DNA of 64,000 nt from Allomuricauda sp. CP2A (GCF_001683915.1 NZ_LXTT01000088.1:17827-81826), one strand, 5' to 3'. Shown: positions 54,307 through 63,510, counted from the stretch's first letter. The notes: generated from the letters alone by a model not told the origin. A program made the numbers and translations.

Positions 54307-56013
54307 CTACAAATTCAGTTCAGAAAGGATGCCTTCAATCTTGGTATCCAACTGCGAATTTACGGATTTATAATCCTCGGCCTTATCCAATTTTGCATTG
54401 GTGCTGATGTAAAACTTCACTTTGGGTTCGGTACCGCTGGGTCTGGCCGCGATTCGGGTGCCATCCTCGGTTTCATAGATCAATACGTTGGATTTGGGCA
54501 AATGAATGGTTCGTTCCCTTCCGGTCTGCACGTTTTTGGCCACGGAGGTGTTATAATCCTCAATCCACAACAATTTTGAACCTTGCACCGATTCCACCGG
54601 ATTTTCTTTAAAGTCTTTAAGCATTTGTTTGATTTCCTCGGCGCCGCTAATCCCTTTTTTGGTGAGGGAAATCAATTTTTCCTTGTAGAATCCAAACTGC
54701 ACGTAGCAGTCTATCAAATCCTTATAAAAAGAGCTGCCGTTGGCCTTGGCGTTCGCAGCAATTTCACAGGCCAGTAGGGTAGCGGTGACGGCATCCTTGT
54801 CCCGGACAAAATCGCCCACCATATAGCCAAAGCTTTCTTCCCCGCCACCAATGAATTTGGAATTGGGAAAATCCTTGATCATTTTACCGATCCATTTAAA
54901 CCCGGTGAGGGCAGTTTTGTATTCCACACCATAAGCGCGGGCCATTTGCTCCATCATTGGGGTGGAAACAATGGTGGTGGCGATAAATTCGTTGCCCTTG
55001 AATCCTTTTTCCTTGTATTGGTCCAGTAGGAACTTGGTCATCAACACCATGGTCTGGTTTCCATTGAGCAGTTCCATTTTCCCTTCCAGATTTCGCACGG
55101 CAATGCCGAGTCGGTCACTGTCAGGGTCGGTGCCCACAACCATATCTGCCCCAATTTCTTCAGCTTTTTGTATGGCCATGGAAAGTGCTTCCGGTTCTTC
55201 TGGATTGGGAGATTTAACCGTTGGAAAGGAACCGTCAGGCTTTGCCTGTTCCTCAATAATGGTGACATTGTGGTATCCGGCACGTTTCAATACTTCGGGG
55301 ATGGCCGTGATGGATGTTCCGTGCAGGGAAGTGAAAACAATCTTAAAATCGTCTTTTCCCTTGGCATCAAAACTTCCATTTTTTACGGAAGCCTCAAAAA
55401 AGGCATCGTCCACTTCCTTATCAATAGTGTGAATAATACTTTCATCCGCATTAAAATTGATGTCCTCAAAAGACAGCGCATTGATTTCATCGATGATCTC
55501 GCCATCTTGGGGTGGCACAATCTGTCCTCCATCGGCCCAGTAGACCTTGTACCCGTTGTACTCTGGCGGATTGTGGGAAGCGGTCAACACAATACCGGCA
55601 TGGCAGCCCAAATGACGCACCGCAAAGGAAAGCTCTGGGGTGGTACGGAGTTCAGAAAACAAATGGACCCTAATCCCATTGGCGGAAAAAACCTCTGCCA
55701 CCGTTCTGGCCAGGGTATCCGAATTGTGTCGGCAATCATAGGCAATCACCACCCTAAGATCGCTATCGGTGTACGACTTCTTGAGATAATTGCTGAGCCC
55801 TTGGGTATTTTTCCCCAAGGTATATTTGTTGATTCTATTGGTTCCAACCCCCATTACACCGCGCATACCTCCGGTACCAAATTCCAAATCCTTGTAAAAG
55901 CGATCCTTGAGTTCCTCGGTATCGTTTTCTATCAAATTTTGAATTTCCTTTTTTGTGTTTTCGTCAAAAAAATCGGTCAACCAAGCTTGCGCTGCAGAAG
56001 TAATGGAATCCAT
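54307..56013 (-). CDS. Phosphoglucomutase/phosphomannomutase
   Basis: A 568-aa alpha-D-phosphohexomutase that interconverts sugar 1- and 6-phosphates. The phosphoserine loop is LTASHNPPEYNGYK, the metal loop GTDPDSDRLG, the sugar-binding loop GGGEESFGY and the phosphate-binding loop RPSGTEPK. It supplies hexose-1-phosphate for nucleotide sugars or glycogen, and it precedes the MsbA-like exporter by 4 bp. The GT2 gene is 60 bp upstream on the same strand. Confidence 0.95.
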   Translation of the reverse strand: MDSITSAAQAWLTDFFDENTKKEIQNLIENDTEELKDRFYKDLEFGTGGMRGVMGVGTNRINKYTLGKNTQGLSNYLKKSYTDSDLRVVIAYDCRHNSDTLARTVAEVFSANGIRVHLFSELRTTPELSFAVRHLGCHAGIVLTASHNPPEYNGYKVYWADGGQIVPPQDGEIIDEINALSFEDINFNADESIIHTIDKEVDDAFFEASVKNGSFDAKGKDDFKIVFTSLHGTSITAIPEVLKRAGYHNVTIIEEQAKPDGSFPTVKSPNPEEPEALSMAIQKAEEIGADMVVGTDPDSDRLGIAVRNLEGKMELLNGNQTMVLMTKFLLDQYKEKGFKGNEFIATTIVSTPMMEQMARAYGVEYKTALTGFKWIGKMIKDFPNSKFIGGGEESFGYMVGDFVRDKDAVTATLLACEIAANAKANGSSFYKDLIDCYVQFGFYKEKLISLTKKGISGAEEIKQMLKDFKENPVESVQGSKLLWIEDYNTSVAKNVQTGRERTIHLPKSNVLIYETEDGTRIAARPSGTEPKVKFYISTNAKLDKAEDYKSVNSQLDTKIEGILSELNL

Positions 56014-56073
56014 ATAGAATAGGCTTGTTTAGTAATGCTTTAAAAATACAAAGATTATACGTTTTGGACGTTT

Positions 56074-57021
56074 CTAAATATTTATTTTGTTGGAAATGGA
56101 GTAGCGGGTATCATTTTTTCGGGACCGTACCATGATTTCCCCAATGAACCCCGCCAAAAAAAGTTGTGTCCCTATGATCATTGCGGTTAGGGCGATGAAG
56201 AATTGGGGTCGTTCCGTGATCAATCGTCCAGTGGGATTCAAAAACAACTTATCGATACCCAGATAAAGGGCAAATCCGAGGCCTACAATGAACATGAGCA
56301 CACCCAAAGCGCCAAAAAGGTGCATGGGTTGGCGACCAAATTTGGATACGAACCAAATGGTGATCAAATCCAAAAAACCGTTGATGAAACGCTCCACCCC
56401 AAACTTGGTGGTCCCGTATTTTCGGGCTTGGTGCTGCACCACTTTTTCGGTGATTTTGGAAAAGCCCGCATTTTTGGCCAAGACCGGGATGTACCGGTGC
56501 ATCTCCCCATGTACATCAATATTTTTTACCACATGGCCGTCAAACGCCTTAAGCCCGCAATTAAAATCGTGCAATTTGACCCCAGAAGTTCTTCGGGCCG
56601 CCCAATTAAAGAGTTTGGAGGGGATGTTTTTGGTGATAACGGAGTCGTACCGCTTCTTTTTCCAGCCGGAAACGATATGGTTGCCTTCATTGGCGATCAA
56701 TTCATAGAGTGCCGGAATCTCTTCAGGATTGTCCTGAAGGTCGGCATCCATGGTAATGACCACATCGCCCTGGGCCGCTTTAAAACCAGCGTGCAGTGCC
56801 TGCGACTTGCCATAATTCTTTAAAAATTGGATGCCCTTTACGTGTTCATTTTTTTGGGAAAGCTCCTGAATGGTCTCCCAAGAGCCATCCGTACTGCCAT
56901 CGTCAATAAAAATGATCTCATATAAAAAATGATTGGATTGCATTACCCGTACAATCCAATCATGTAGTTCGTTAAGCGATTCTTGCTCGTTAAGTAAAGG
57001 AATTACAATGGAAATCTGCAT
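56074..57021 (-). CDS. Family 2 glycosyltransferase with two C-terminal TM helices
   Basis: A 315-aa inverting GT-A glycosyltransferase of the dolichyl/undecaprenyl-phosphate type. SIVIPLLNEQESL starts the fold, IFIDDGSTDGSW and VITMDADLQDNPEEIP give the metal/donor site, and two TM helices lie at about 230-255 and 272-298. It probably adds a sugar to a lipid carrier at the inner membrane. It lies between DUF4199 and the mutase in the same direction. Confidence 0.93.
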   Translation of the reverse strand: MQISIVIPLLNEQESLNELHDWIVRVMQSNHFLYEIIFIDDGSTDGSWETIQELSQKNEHVKGIQFLKNYGKSQALHAGFKAAQGDVVITMDADLQDNPEEIPALYELIANEGNHIVSGWKKKRYDSVITKNIPSKLFNWAARRTSGVKLHDFNCGLKAFDGHVVKNIDVHGEMHRYIPVLAKNAGFSKITEKVVQHQARKYGTTKFGVERFINGFLDLITIWFVSKFGRQPMHLFGALGVLMFIVGLGFALYLGIDKLFLNPTGRLITERPQFFIALTAMIIGTQLFLAGFIGEIMVRSRKNDTRYSISNKINI

Positions 57022-57063
57022 TGCTTGTTTCTCGAATTCCCTTCAAAAGTAGTATTTTTTGGT

Positions 57064-57585
57064 TTAGTATTCCGACTTGGATTTTTTCAGGATAAGCCCA
57101 GTGATGAGCCCAACGACCAAACCAATGACACAACTGAATATTAAACCGATGGGATAGCGAAGCCAACCCAAACTTTTTTGCATGGCCACCCCTTGTTCCC
57201 ATTGTTCCTCTGTCATGGATGGATTTTGCTCAAAAGCTTTGGGCTTTGCCATTTCTATGGCCTTGTCCATAAAATCGGGTTCAATAAAATTGACGAGCAA
57301 ATATTGGTAGAGCAAGGAGATGATGGCCGAGACCAAGGCTATCCCGACCCCAATTTTTAGCGCTTCGGAAATGGTTAAATACCCTCCGTTTGCTTTTTTG
57401 TACGCATTGATGCCCAGAAAAATGGCCACCACGCTCAATAGGATCGAAATTACAATGATGGGCGTGCTCATTTCGTAATGCATCTTTTGTGTATAGAGCA
57501 TTACGCCGAATACTACTGAAACCAGCCCCAGAATAAGGCCGTAGTTCAGCATAAATTTACTGGCTTTTGGTTGTTGTTCTTCCAT
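57064..57585 (-). CDS. DUF4199 membrane protein
   Basis: A 173-aa protein with four TM helices (about 15-33, 42-60, 77-95 and 140-165). The gene has the form and neighbourhood (next to a GT2 gene) of DUF4199 proteins of Bacteroidota. The function is unknown. It is divergent from the L31 gene. Confidence 0.82.
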   Translation of the reverse strand: MEEQQPKASKFMLNYGLILGLVSVVFGVMLYTQKMHYEMSTPIIVISILLSVVAIFLGINAYKKANGGYLTISEALKIGVGIALVSAIISLLYQYLLVNFIEPDFMDKAIEMAKPKAFEQNPSMTEEQWEQGVAMQKSLGWLRYPIGLIFSCVIGLVVGLITGLILKKSKSEY

Positions 57586-57680
57586 TTGTTTATTTTTAGT
57601 GTTGATTATGGTTTATTAGTAAATTGAGAGGGGAATTTGTTACAGTTAAAGGTAGTTTTTTTCTTTTTTTCTTTTTTCAG

Positions 57681-57710
57681 TTGGAAGAATCAAAGAAATC
57701 TTTAAATTTG
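57681..57710 (+). promoter_or_regulatory. Canonical promoter of the L31 gene: TTG-N19-TAAATTTG
   Basis: TTG (57681-57683), 19 bp, then TAAATTTG (57703-57710), an exact Bacteroidota consensus. The ATG at 57746 is 36 bp downstream. It is the cleanest promoter in the window and fits a highly expressed ribosomal gene. Confidence 0.85.
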
Positions 57711-57745
57711 CACCTCGAAAATTCTGAGATTAAGTAGTTAAGACG

Positions 57746-58015
57746 ATGAAAAAAGGCATACACCCAGAGAATTATAGATTAGTGGCTTTCAAAGACATGT
57801 CCAATGACGATGTGTTCATCACTAAATCCACTGCAGAGGCGAAAGAAACCATCACTATGGATGGACAGGAGTATCCTTTGGTAAAGTTGGAGATTTCAAG
57901 AACTTCGCACCCTTACTATACCGGAAAAACCAAATTGGTGGATACCGCAGGTAGGATCGATAAGTTCAAGAACAAGTACAAGAAATTCAGCAAAGAAGAG
58001 AAGGAGACCGAGTAG
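57746..58015 (+). CDS. rpmE2: 50S ribosomal protein bL31, type B
   Basis: An 89-aa L31 of type B: MKKGIHPENYRLVAFKDM at the start and SRTSHPYYTGKTKLVDTAGRIDKF towards the end. There is no CxxC pair, so this is the zinc-independent form. It has its own consensus promoter and a strong terminator, with the GlmU-like gene in the same direction after that. Confidence 0.97.
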   Translation: MKKGIHPENYRLVAFKDMSNDDVFITKSTAEAKETITMDGQEYPLVKLEISRTSHPYYTGKTKLVDTAGRIDKFKNKYKKFSKEEKETE

Positions 58016-58041
58016 GTCACTCTTTTTGACGAAATATATGG

Positions 58042-58072
58042 ACGCTCCTGATGATTTTCAGGGGCGTTTTTT
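58042..58072 (+). terminator. Terminator of the L31 gene
   Basis: ACGCTCCTGA pairs with TCAGGGGCGT (one T-G wobble) around a 6-nt loop and runs into six T residues. It lies 27 bp after the L31 stop and 26 bp before the next ATG. Confidence 0.88.
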
Positions 58073-58097
58073 ATTTTTATACCATCAACACTGAGCC

Positions 58098-59273
58098 ATG
58101 AACTACATTCTTTCCGACGGAACCCATAGAGAATCCCTGTTTCCCTTTACGTTCACCAGGCCCGTGGCCGAAATTCGGGTGGGGATCCTGACCATTCGTG
58201 AAAAATGGGAAAAATGGTTGAAGACATCCGTCAGTGTGAAGACGGAGGACTACCTCTCCACAAAGTTCCCGCTAAAGACCGCTTCGGAAAATGTGATTAT
58301 CAACGGCAGTTATCTTCCCGATACAGATTTGGTGCAAGCCATCAAAAAACTGAAAATGGGGGAGGCCCTGATGGAGGGGGAGGCCTATATTGCCTATGTC
58401 ACTGCCCAAGCTGAAAATGATTTCGACCCTTCAAATTTTGTGATTGTGGACCATCAACCCAAAGGGTTGACCATAAAAAATACATGGGACATTTTCTCCA
58501 AAAACGGGGAAGCCCTGCAATCCGACTTTGCTCTATTGACCGCCGGACGGAAGAGTCAACCCCTATCCAGTACCAATCAGGCAGTGAACCCAGAAAATAT
58601 TTTTTTGGAAGAAGGGGCAAAGGTGGAGTTCAGTATTTTAAATGCGTCCACAGGGCCTATTTACATAGGCAAGGATGCTGAGATAATGGAAGGTTGTATT
58701 ATCCGTGGTGGTTTTGCGCTCTGCGAAGGTGCTATTGTAAAAATGGGGGCAAAAATCTACGGACCCACTACAGCCGGACCTTTCTGTAAATTGGGGGGTG
58801 AGGTCAACAATTCGGTCTTGTTTGCCTATTCCAATAAGGGGCATGAAGGGTTTTTGGGCAATTCGGTGTTGGGGGAGTGGTGCAATCTGGGAGCGGACAC
58901 CAATACCTCCAATATGAAAAACAATTACGCTCCAATACGTTTATGGGATTACCAAACCGAAGGTTTTGCCAAAACCGGACTGCAATTTTGTGGGCTGATG
59001 ATGGGCGATCATAGCAAGTGCGGCATCAATACCATGTTCAATACAGGAACGGTGGTAGGGGTGAGCGCCAACATCTTTGGCAGCGGGTACCCCCGAAATT
59101 TTATTCCCAGTTTTAGTTGGGGCGGTGCCTCAGGATTTACAGCGTTTAAAACGGACAAGGCTTTTGAAGTGGCCACTGCCATGATGAAACGCCGCAACAT
59201 GGAATTCAACGATACCGAAGCCAAAATTTTGGAGCACGTTTTTGAGCTGACGCAAAAGTGGCGGAAGTATTAG
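58098..59273 (+). CDS. GlmU-like putative sugar nucleotidyltransferase
   Basis: A 391-aa Bacteroidota GlmU-related protein. The N-terminal nucleotidyltransferase-like part (about 1-190, HRESLFPFTFTRPVAEIRVG) lacks the classical GxGTRM loop; the C-terminal left-handed beta-helix (about 190-360) has hexapeptide repeats such as GPIYIGKDAEIMEGCIIRGG and GVSANIFGSG. It is probably involved in UDP-sugar metabolism, but the missing loop makes transferase activity uncertain. Confidence 0.87.
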   Translation: MNYILSDGTHRESLFPFTFTRPVAEIRVGILTIREKWEKWLKTSVSVKTEDYLSTKFPLKTASENVIINGSYLPDTDLVQAIKKLKMGEALMEGEAYIAYVTAQAENDFDPSNFVIVDHQPKGLTIKNTWDIFSKNGEALQSDFALLTAGRKSQPLSSTNQAVNPENIFLEEGAKVEFSILNASTGPIYIGKDAEIMEGCIIRGGFALCEGAIVKMGAKIYGPTTAGPFCKLGGEVNNSVLFAYSNKGHEGFLGNSVLGEWCNLGADTNTSNMKNNYAPIRLWDYQTEGFAKTGLQFCGLMMGDHSKCGINTMFNTGTVVGVSANIFGSGYPRNFIPSFSWGGASGFTAFKTDKAFEVATAMMKRRNMEFNDTEAKILEHVFELTQKWRKY

Positions 59274-59393
59274 TTTTTTCTTGGTTTTCGTTCTCGGATA
59301 TGAGTAACAGGGATTTTTCAAATTATAATACCTACCATTTCCTAAAATAATTGATAGCAGGAGTTGGTCATACACCGTGTTGGTAATAGGTTT

Positions 59394-59906
59394 TTATGAA
59401 AACAATTGCCCAATTGTTTTCATTGGAAGAAACATTTTGCCACAATCGGGAAGGTCAATAAAGCCATATTTTAAATAGAATCCTTTGGCTTTATCGTCAA
59501 TGGGATCCACAATTACTGCAATTGAACCAATGGTATCCTGAGAGACATCAAATGCTCGTTTTAGCGCATCGACCAACATCAATTCACCGAATCCGTTTCC
59601 TTTTGTTGAGGTGTCAATTGCAAGTCTACCAAGCAGAGTTACAGGTAATTCCTTATAGTTTCTTGGAAGCCGCTTTGTTATGGCATTTGGAAGCAAATCT
59701 CTCTTGATCGATGCATTTGAAAGTGTATAATAACCTTTAACAACATATGACTCGTCAGATAAAACGAAACATATGGAGAGGTTTCTCTTTACATCTTGGC
59801 TCGCTTGCTTTTTGAGATAATTATCTAATAAATCATAGCCGCAGTTAAAATTACTTCGATTATGATTTGATTTTAGTGGCCCTGTTTCGTACCCCATCTG
59901 GTTCAA
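59394..59906 (-). CDS. GNAT toxin (TacT-like)
   Basis: A 170-aa GNAT of the type that acetylates aminoacyl-tRNA in toxin-antitoxin pairs. The N-terminal segment FNCGYDLLDNYLKKQASQD is typical of TacT, and the acetyl-CoA loop is in DTSTKGNGFGELML, followed by FYLKYGF. It starts inside the DUF1778 antitoxin gene (47-bp overlap at ATG 59906; a second ATG at 59897 is possible), which is the usual coupling for this module. Confidence 0.93.
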   Translation of the reverse strand: MNQMGYETGPLKSNHNRSNFNCGYDLLDNYLKKQASQDVKRNLSICFVLSDESYVVKGYYTLSNASIKRDLLPNAITKRLPRNYKELPVTLLGRLAIDTSTKGNGFGELMLVDALKRAFDVSQDTIGSIAVIVDPIDDKAKGFYLKYGFIDLPDCGKMFLPMKTIGQLFS

Positions 59907-60171
59907 TTAAATCAAGATATCTTTTGGCGGCTTTCTTGAGTTTGGAATTAGGACTAGGAGGATTCATTAATGCGTTTGCAAATATTTCTTGGTCTCTTTT
60001 CGTAGAGATAATTTTCTCATGTTTTTCAATAATTTCTTCAGCACGTTGTTGTACGGCAAAAAACACGAACTCAGAAAGTGAGCGAAAACCACCTAATGTG
60101 GATGCACGTTCGAACAAACGCTTTTGTTCCTCTGTCCATCTGGTATCGAATCTGGCAACTTTTGTATCCAT
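59860..60171 (-). CDS. DUF1778 (ribbon-helix-helix) antitoxin
   Basis: A 103-aa antitoxin. The N-terminal strand KVARFDTRWTEEQKRLFERAS with the following SLSEFVFFAVQ helix is the RHH DNA-binding domain; the C-terminal acid/base-rich tail would wrap the toxin. I chose ATG 60171, where the RHH strand begins; the longer frame to 60231 passes through the operator. It is first in the operon, and the inverted repeat TGTACGG-N7-CCGTACA lies 8 bp upstream of its start. Confidence 0.92.
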   Translation of the reverse strand: MDTKVARFDTRWTEEQKRLFERASTLGGFRSLSEFVFFAVQQRAEEIIEKHEKIISTKRDQEIFANALMNPPSPNSKLKKAAKRYLDLIEPDGVRNRATKIKS

Positions 60172-60179
60172 GACACAAA

Positions 60180-60200
60180 TGTACGGAATATCACCGTACA
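60180..60200. promoter_or_regulatory. Toxin-antitoxin operator TGTACGG-N7-CCGTACA
   Basis: Perfect 7-bp inverted arms with a 7-nt spacer, 8 bp upstream of the antitoxin ATG. The size and position match an RHH antitoxin site used for autorepression. Confidence 0.82.
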
Positions 60201-60264
60201 GAAAAAATATTTCTTTATTTTCAAATTTCACCCAACGCTTAAGGTATGATTCGTTTTAAATACT

Positions 60265-60292
60265 TCGGCTGCCTGCCCGCTAAGCAGTCAGG
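60265..60292. repeat. Imperfect palindrome with CCTGCC/CAGTCAGG
   Basis: GCTGCCTGCCCGCTAAGCAG followed by TCAGG is an imperfect inverted repeat, similar in style to the 23-bp segment inside the repeat at 29441-29463. It may be a related short mobile unit. Confidence 0.35.
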
Positions 60293-60373
60293 ATTTCAGC
60301 ACAAATGACCAAGTTCGCCTAAAAACCGCATAAATTCAATGTGTTGACAAATAGCATTTTAAACTTTTATCAA

Positions 60374-60402
60374 CAAAAAAACCAGCAGCAACACGCCACT
60401 GG
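60374..60402 (-). terminator. Terminator of the amidohydrolase gene
   Basis: Minus-strand CCAGTGGCG pairs with TGCTGCTGG (three G-T wobbles) around TGT, followed by seven T residues. It lies 27 bp after the amidohydrolase stop. Confidence 0.7.
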
Positions 60403-60428
60403 CTTTATAATTCATTAAAGAAAAAGAA

Positions 60429-62474
60429 TTATTCCTTCACCTCAGGTTTTTCCGTAAACGGGGTTATACCAAAAGCAGGGTAGACTTCGGTGGGATAGTA
60501 AAACGTTCCCCCTCTGGAGACCAATGCAATGGTCTTTATCGCCTTAATGTCTTCCACAGGGTTGCCGGGCACCAAAAAGAAATCGGCCAGTTTACCGGGC
60601 TCAATACTGCCCAAATCTTCTTTTCCCAAATACGCGGCCATGTCGTAGGTGGCCAATTTTAGAAGTTCGGCAGGGGTGTAGCCCAATTGTTGGTTATAGA
60701 GTTCCAACTCGCGGTGCAGGTTAAAGGCGCCGCCCAAATCGGTCCCCGCCACGATCAAAATACCCTTGTCCTTCATCAGTCGCAGGGTCTCCACAATTTT
60801 AGCATAGGCTTCGCGGTAGGCTTTGTCCTCTTCGTCATCCGCAATTTGCGCCAGGGCCACTTTAAGGCTACGTTGTTCGTTGGGCGGCATGTGGTCAATA
60901 TAATCCACCGCTCCGGGGGTAACCTCTCCGTTTCGGGAGAGCATCAACATTTCGTGGATGGCCAAGGTTGGGTCGATGGCCGTTTTGTTCGCCACAAACA
61001 AATCCAAGGTCTCTTGCACTTTGGGGCTGTTCAAATCCAACTCTGGGAAGCGTTTCATGGCCGTGAGGCGCAACAAGGTGCGGGTGTCCTCATCAGGTTC
61101 CAAAACCCAGCCCAACATAGTCTGGTTGATGTGGGTCATTTCATCAAAATCGGCATTCAGCATGGCATTGGCATTGGAAAATGCAGGTACGTGCCCGGTT
61201 ACGAACATCCCTTTGTCATGTGCTTTTTTCACGATGTCCGGAGCCCAATCGCCGTTCATGCTGTTGTAGAGTTTTACCCCATAAAACCCAAGACTGTCAT
61301 AGGTGTCCACTGCGGCCAGTGCCTCTTCCTTGGTTTCCACCAGAATGCCATTGTTGCTGTTGTAGGGGCTTTTCCCTTCAATAAAGCCCAATCGGGTAAC
61401 CCGTGGGCCGGCCAAAACGCCCGACTCAATTTTTTCGATAAGGCTGCTCAGCACTTCGGTATCATTCCCCATATCCCGAAATGATGTAACCCCCGCCAAC
61501 ACATTCAAAAGTGCATCATCATCACCGGTATGGGCATGCATTTCAAACAATCCGGGAACCAGGGAGCCCCCATTGCCTTCAATTTCCACTTCGTCATCGC
61601 CGGAAGCATCAGCAGCCTCAATGGCGGTAATTTTATCATCTTCCACCACCACGGAAACCGGATCGGTCAACGAAAGCGTTTTGGGATCGAAAACCTTTAC
61701 ATTTTTAATGCGAACTTTTTTAGTGTAGTTGTGGGCGTATTGTTTTTGGAGGTTCTCGTAGCGTTCCGCAGAATAATTTTCAGATAGTTGGCGCATGTCT
61801 TTTTCAACGGCCTCGTAACCTTCGCGGATAACAATATAGCGCGGCGAAATGAAGGCGAAGAACTTTTTGGCATCGTCCAAAATAAAATAGGATGGGTCAA
61901 GGTCTGCGCCGGACAGGGCGTATGACGTAAGTGCCAATTCACCCTCGCCCGAAGCATTCGGTACGGTCACATCTTCCATTTTGGTGAGGGTCAAATTCCC
62001 GGCAGGAAGCACGGGCAATGTATTTTCTGGGGCTTTTAGCAACAAACGGGCCGCCAAAACGGTGGAGTAGGGGCTTCCAAATTGGTTGACATACAATTGA
62101 GGTGCTTCAAGGGTGGCAGTTCCCGAGCCTGTGGCATCGGTCCATGAGGCATTTTCGCCTTCCAACGAAAAGTGTTCGTCAATGGCATTCCCAAAGGTGG
62201 TGTTTCCGGTAACTTCCCAGCTGGTTGGGAAACCTTCGGCGTTCAGGACAATGGTCTCCTTCATGGTTGGTCCACGACCATTGTTTTTGTAGTCGTAATC
62301 AATATGGATGGTGTCACCAGAAATGTGGGTCTTAAGATGCCCTACCTTGTTTTCACCCACAATTACGGTGTAGGTTTCGTCCCCTTGGTAATCGGCCAAG
62401 GAAGAGGTGGGTTCATTTTTACAGGAGTAGCTTGCCAGAACAACAAGGCTCAGAAGTAGTAAACGGAGTTTCAT
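60429..62474 (-). CDS. Exported amidohydrolase-family lipoprotein (681 aa)
   Basis: A 681-aa lipoprotein (lipobox ASYSC). Residues about 25-235 form a beta-rich N-terminal domain without a recognised name; residues about 245-665 are an amidohydrolase barrel with HAH in PGLFEMHAHTGDDD, Lys in GVKLYNSM, His in VTGHVP and THINQ, and Asp in VAGTDLGGAF. It is a longer relative of the amidohydrolase at 15348. The substrate is unknown; exported prolidase-like or imidazolonepropionase-like activity is possible. Confidence 0.9.
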   Translation of the reverse strand: MKLRLLLLSLVVLASYSCKNEPTSSLADYQGDETYTVIVGENKVGHLKTHISGDTIHIDYDYKNNGRGPTMKETIVLNAEGFPTSWEVTGNTTFGNAIDEHFSLEGENASWTDATGSGTATLEAPQLYVNQFGSPYSTVLAARLLLKAPENTLPVLPAGNLTLTKMEDVTVPNASGEGELALTSYALSGADLDPSYFILDDAKKFFAFISPRYIVIREGYEAVEKDMRQLSENYSAERYENLQKQYAHNYTKKVRIKNVKVFDPKTLSLTDPVSVVVEDDKITAIEAADASGDDEVEIEGNGGSLVPGLFEMHAHTGDDDALLNVLAGVTSFRDMGNDTEVLSSLIEKIESGVLAGPRVTRLGFIEGKSPYNSNNGILVETKEEALAAVDTYDSLGFYGVKLYNSMNGDWAPDIVKKAHDKGMFVTGHVPAFSNANAMLNADFDEMTHINQTMLGWVLEPDEDTRTLLRLTAMKRFPELDLNSPKVQETLDLFVANKTAIDPTLAIHEMLMLSRNGEVTPGAVDYIDHMPPNEQRSLKVALAQIADDEEDKAYREAYAKIVETLRLMKDKGILIVAGTDLGGAFNLHRELELYNQQLGYTPAELLKLATYDMAAYLGKEDLGSIEPGKLADFFLVPGNPVEDIKAIKTIALVSRGGTFYYPTEVYPAFGITPFTEKPEVKE

Positions 62475-62544
62475 AGTAGTCGGATTTTAGTAATGGCTGA
62501 AGTTATGGATTTTTGTGCAATACCTGAGCCATATAAGGTTCCAA

Positions 62545-63510
62545 CTAGGTCACGGGATAGGGTATTTTGCCTGTTTTGTAGAAATCGATGATGTTTTGGG
62601 CGGACATACGGGCCATTTCGTTGCGGGCTTCCACGGTGGAGGAGCCAATATGGGGCAGTACGGCCACATTTTCCATTTGGAGCAAGGGATTGTTGGGTTG
62701 CATGGGCTCGGGGTCGGTCACATCTAGGCCAGCACCCCAAATGGAGCCATTTTTCAAGGCCGCTATCAAATCGGTTTCATTATGGATTCCACCTCGGGCG
62801 GTGTTGATAAAAACGGCACTGTTTTTCATTTTACCGAAGGCATTTTTATCAAACAAACCTTTGGTTTCTTCGGTTAGATTGCAGTGCACGGAGATGACAT
62901 CGCTTTGAGCCAACAGTTCGTCAAAAGAGACGTATTGGGCATTGAGCGTACCCTCGGCCTCTTGGTTTCTGGACCGATTGTGATAGATGATATCCATCCC
63001 ATAAGCGGCCTTACAGCGTTTGGCCTTGACCATGCCAATGGTTCCCAGGCCAAAAACCCCCAAGGTTTTACCATCGAGTTCAAAACCGAGGTTAGCGGTG
63101 GGGACAAAGTGCTTCCACTGCCCTTTTTCTATGGTTTTGTGCATGTGTACCATTTTTCGGGAGACCATGATCATAAGTCCGAAAGCCACATCTGCCGTGG
63201 CCTCGGTCATGGCACCGGGGGCGTTACCAATGACAATGCCGTATTGTTTTGCGGCTTGTACATCGATATTGTCATAGCCCACGGCAAATTGCGAAATGAT
63301 GTCCAAATGCTGACTGCTTTTCAAAAAATGCGCATCGATTTTATTGGAGCCCGTACTGAGCAGGGCATCGTAGTCTTTGCAAATGTGGATCAGTTCCTCC
63401 CGAGGTATGGGGTTGTTGCTTTTATTGATGGTGATGTCGAATCCGGCTTGTTCCAGCATGTCAATGGCGAGCTGGGGGTACTGTAAACTGAGGAAAACTT
63501 TTTTGGGCAT
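62545..63510 (-). CDS. D-2-hydroxyacid dehydrogenase
   Basis: A 321-aa NAD(P)-dependent dehydrogenase of the glyoxylate/hydroxypyruvate reductase type. The Rossmann motif is GVFGLGTIGMVKAKR; catalytic residues are Arg in FINTARGGIHN, Glu in TDPEPMQ and His in LPHIGSSTVE. It probably reduces a 2-ketoacid in the cytoplasm. It precedes the exported amidohydrolase gene on the same strand by 70 bp. Confidence 0.94.
   Translation of the reverse strand: MPKKVFLSLQYPQLAIDMLEQAGFDITINKSNNPIPREELIHICKDYDALLSTGSNKIDAHFLKSSQHLDIISQFAVGYDNIDVQAAKQYGIVIGNAPGAMTEATADVAFGLMIMVSRKMVHMHKTIEKGQWKHFVPTANLGFELDGKTLGVFGLGTIGMVKAKRCKAAYGMDIIYHNRSRNQEAEGTLNAQYVSFDELLAQSDVISVHCNLTEETKGLFDKNAFGKMKNSAVFINTARGGIHNETDLIAALKNGSIWGAGLDVTDPEPMQPNNPLLQMENVAVLPHIGSSTVEARNEMARMSAQNIIDFYKTGKIPYPVT

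Noticed and set aside
55168..56022. 284-aa plus-strand open frame
   Set aside because: It is antisense to the phosphohexomutase, whose catalytic motifs are all in place; no domain or signal is recognisable in the plus-strand frame.
60687..61484. 265-aa plus-strand open frame
   Set aside because: It is antisense to the exported amidohydrolase and has low-complexity His/Gln/Gly composition typical of a shadow frame.
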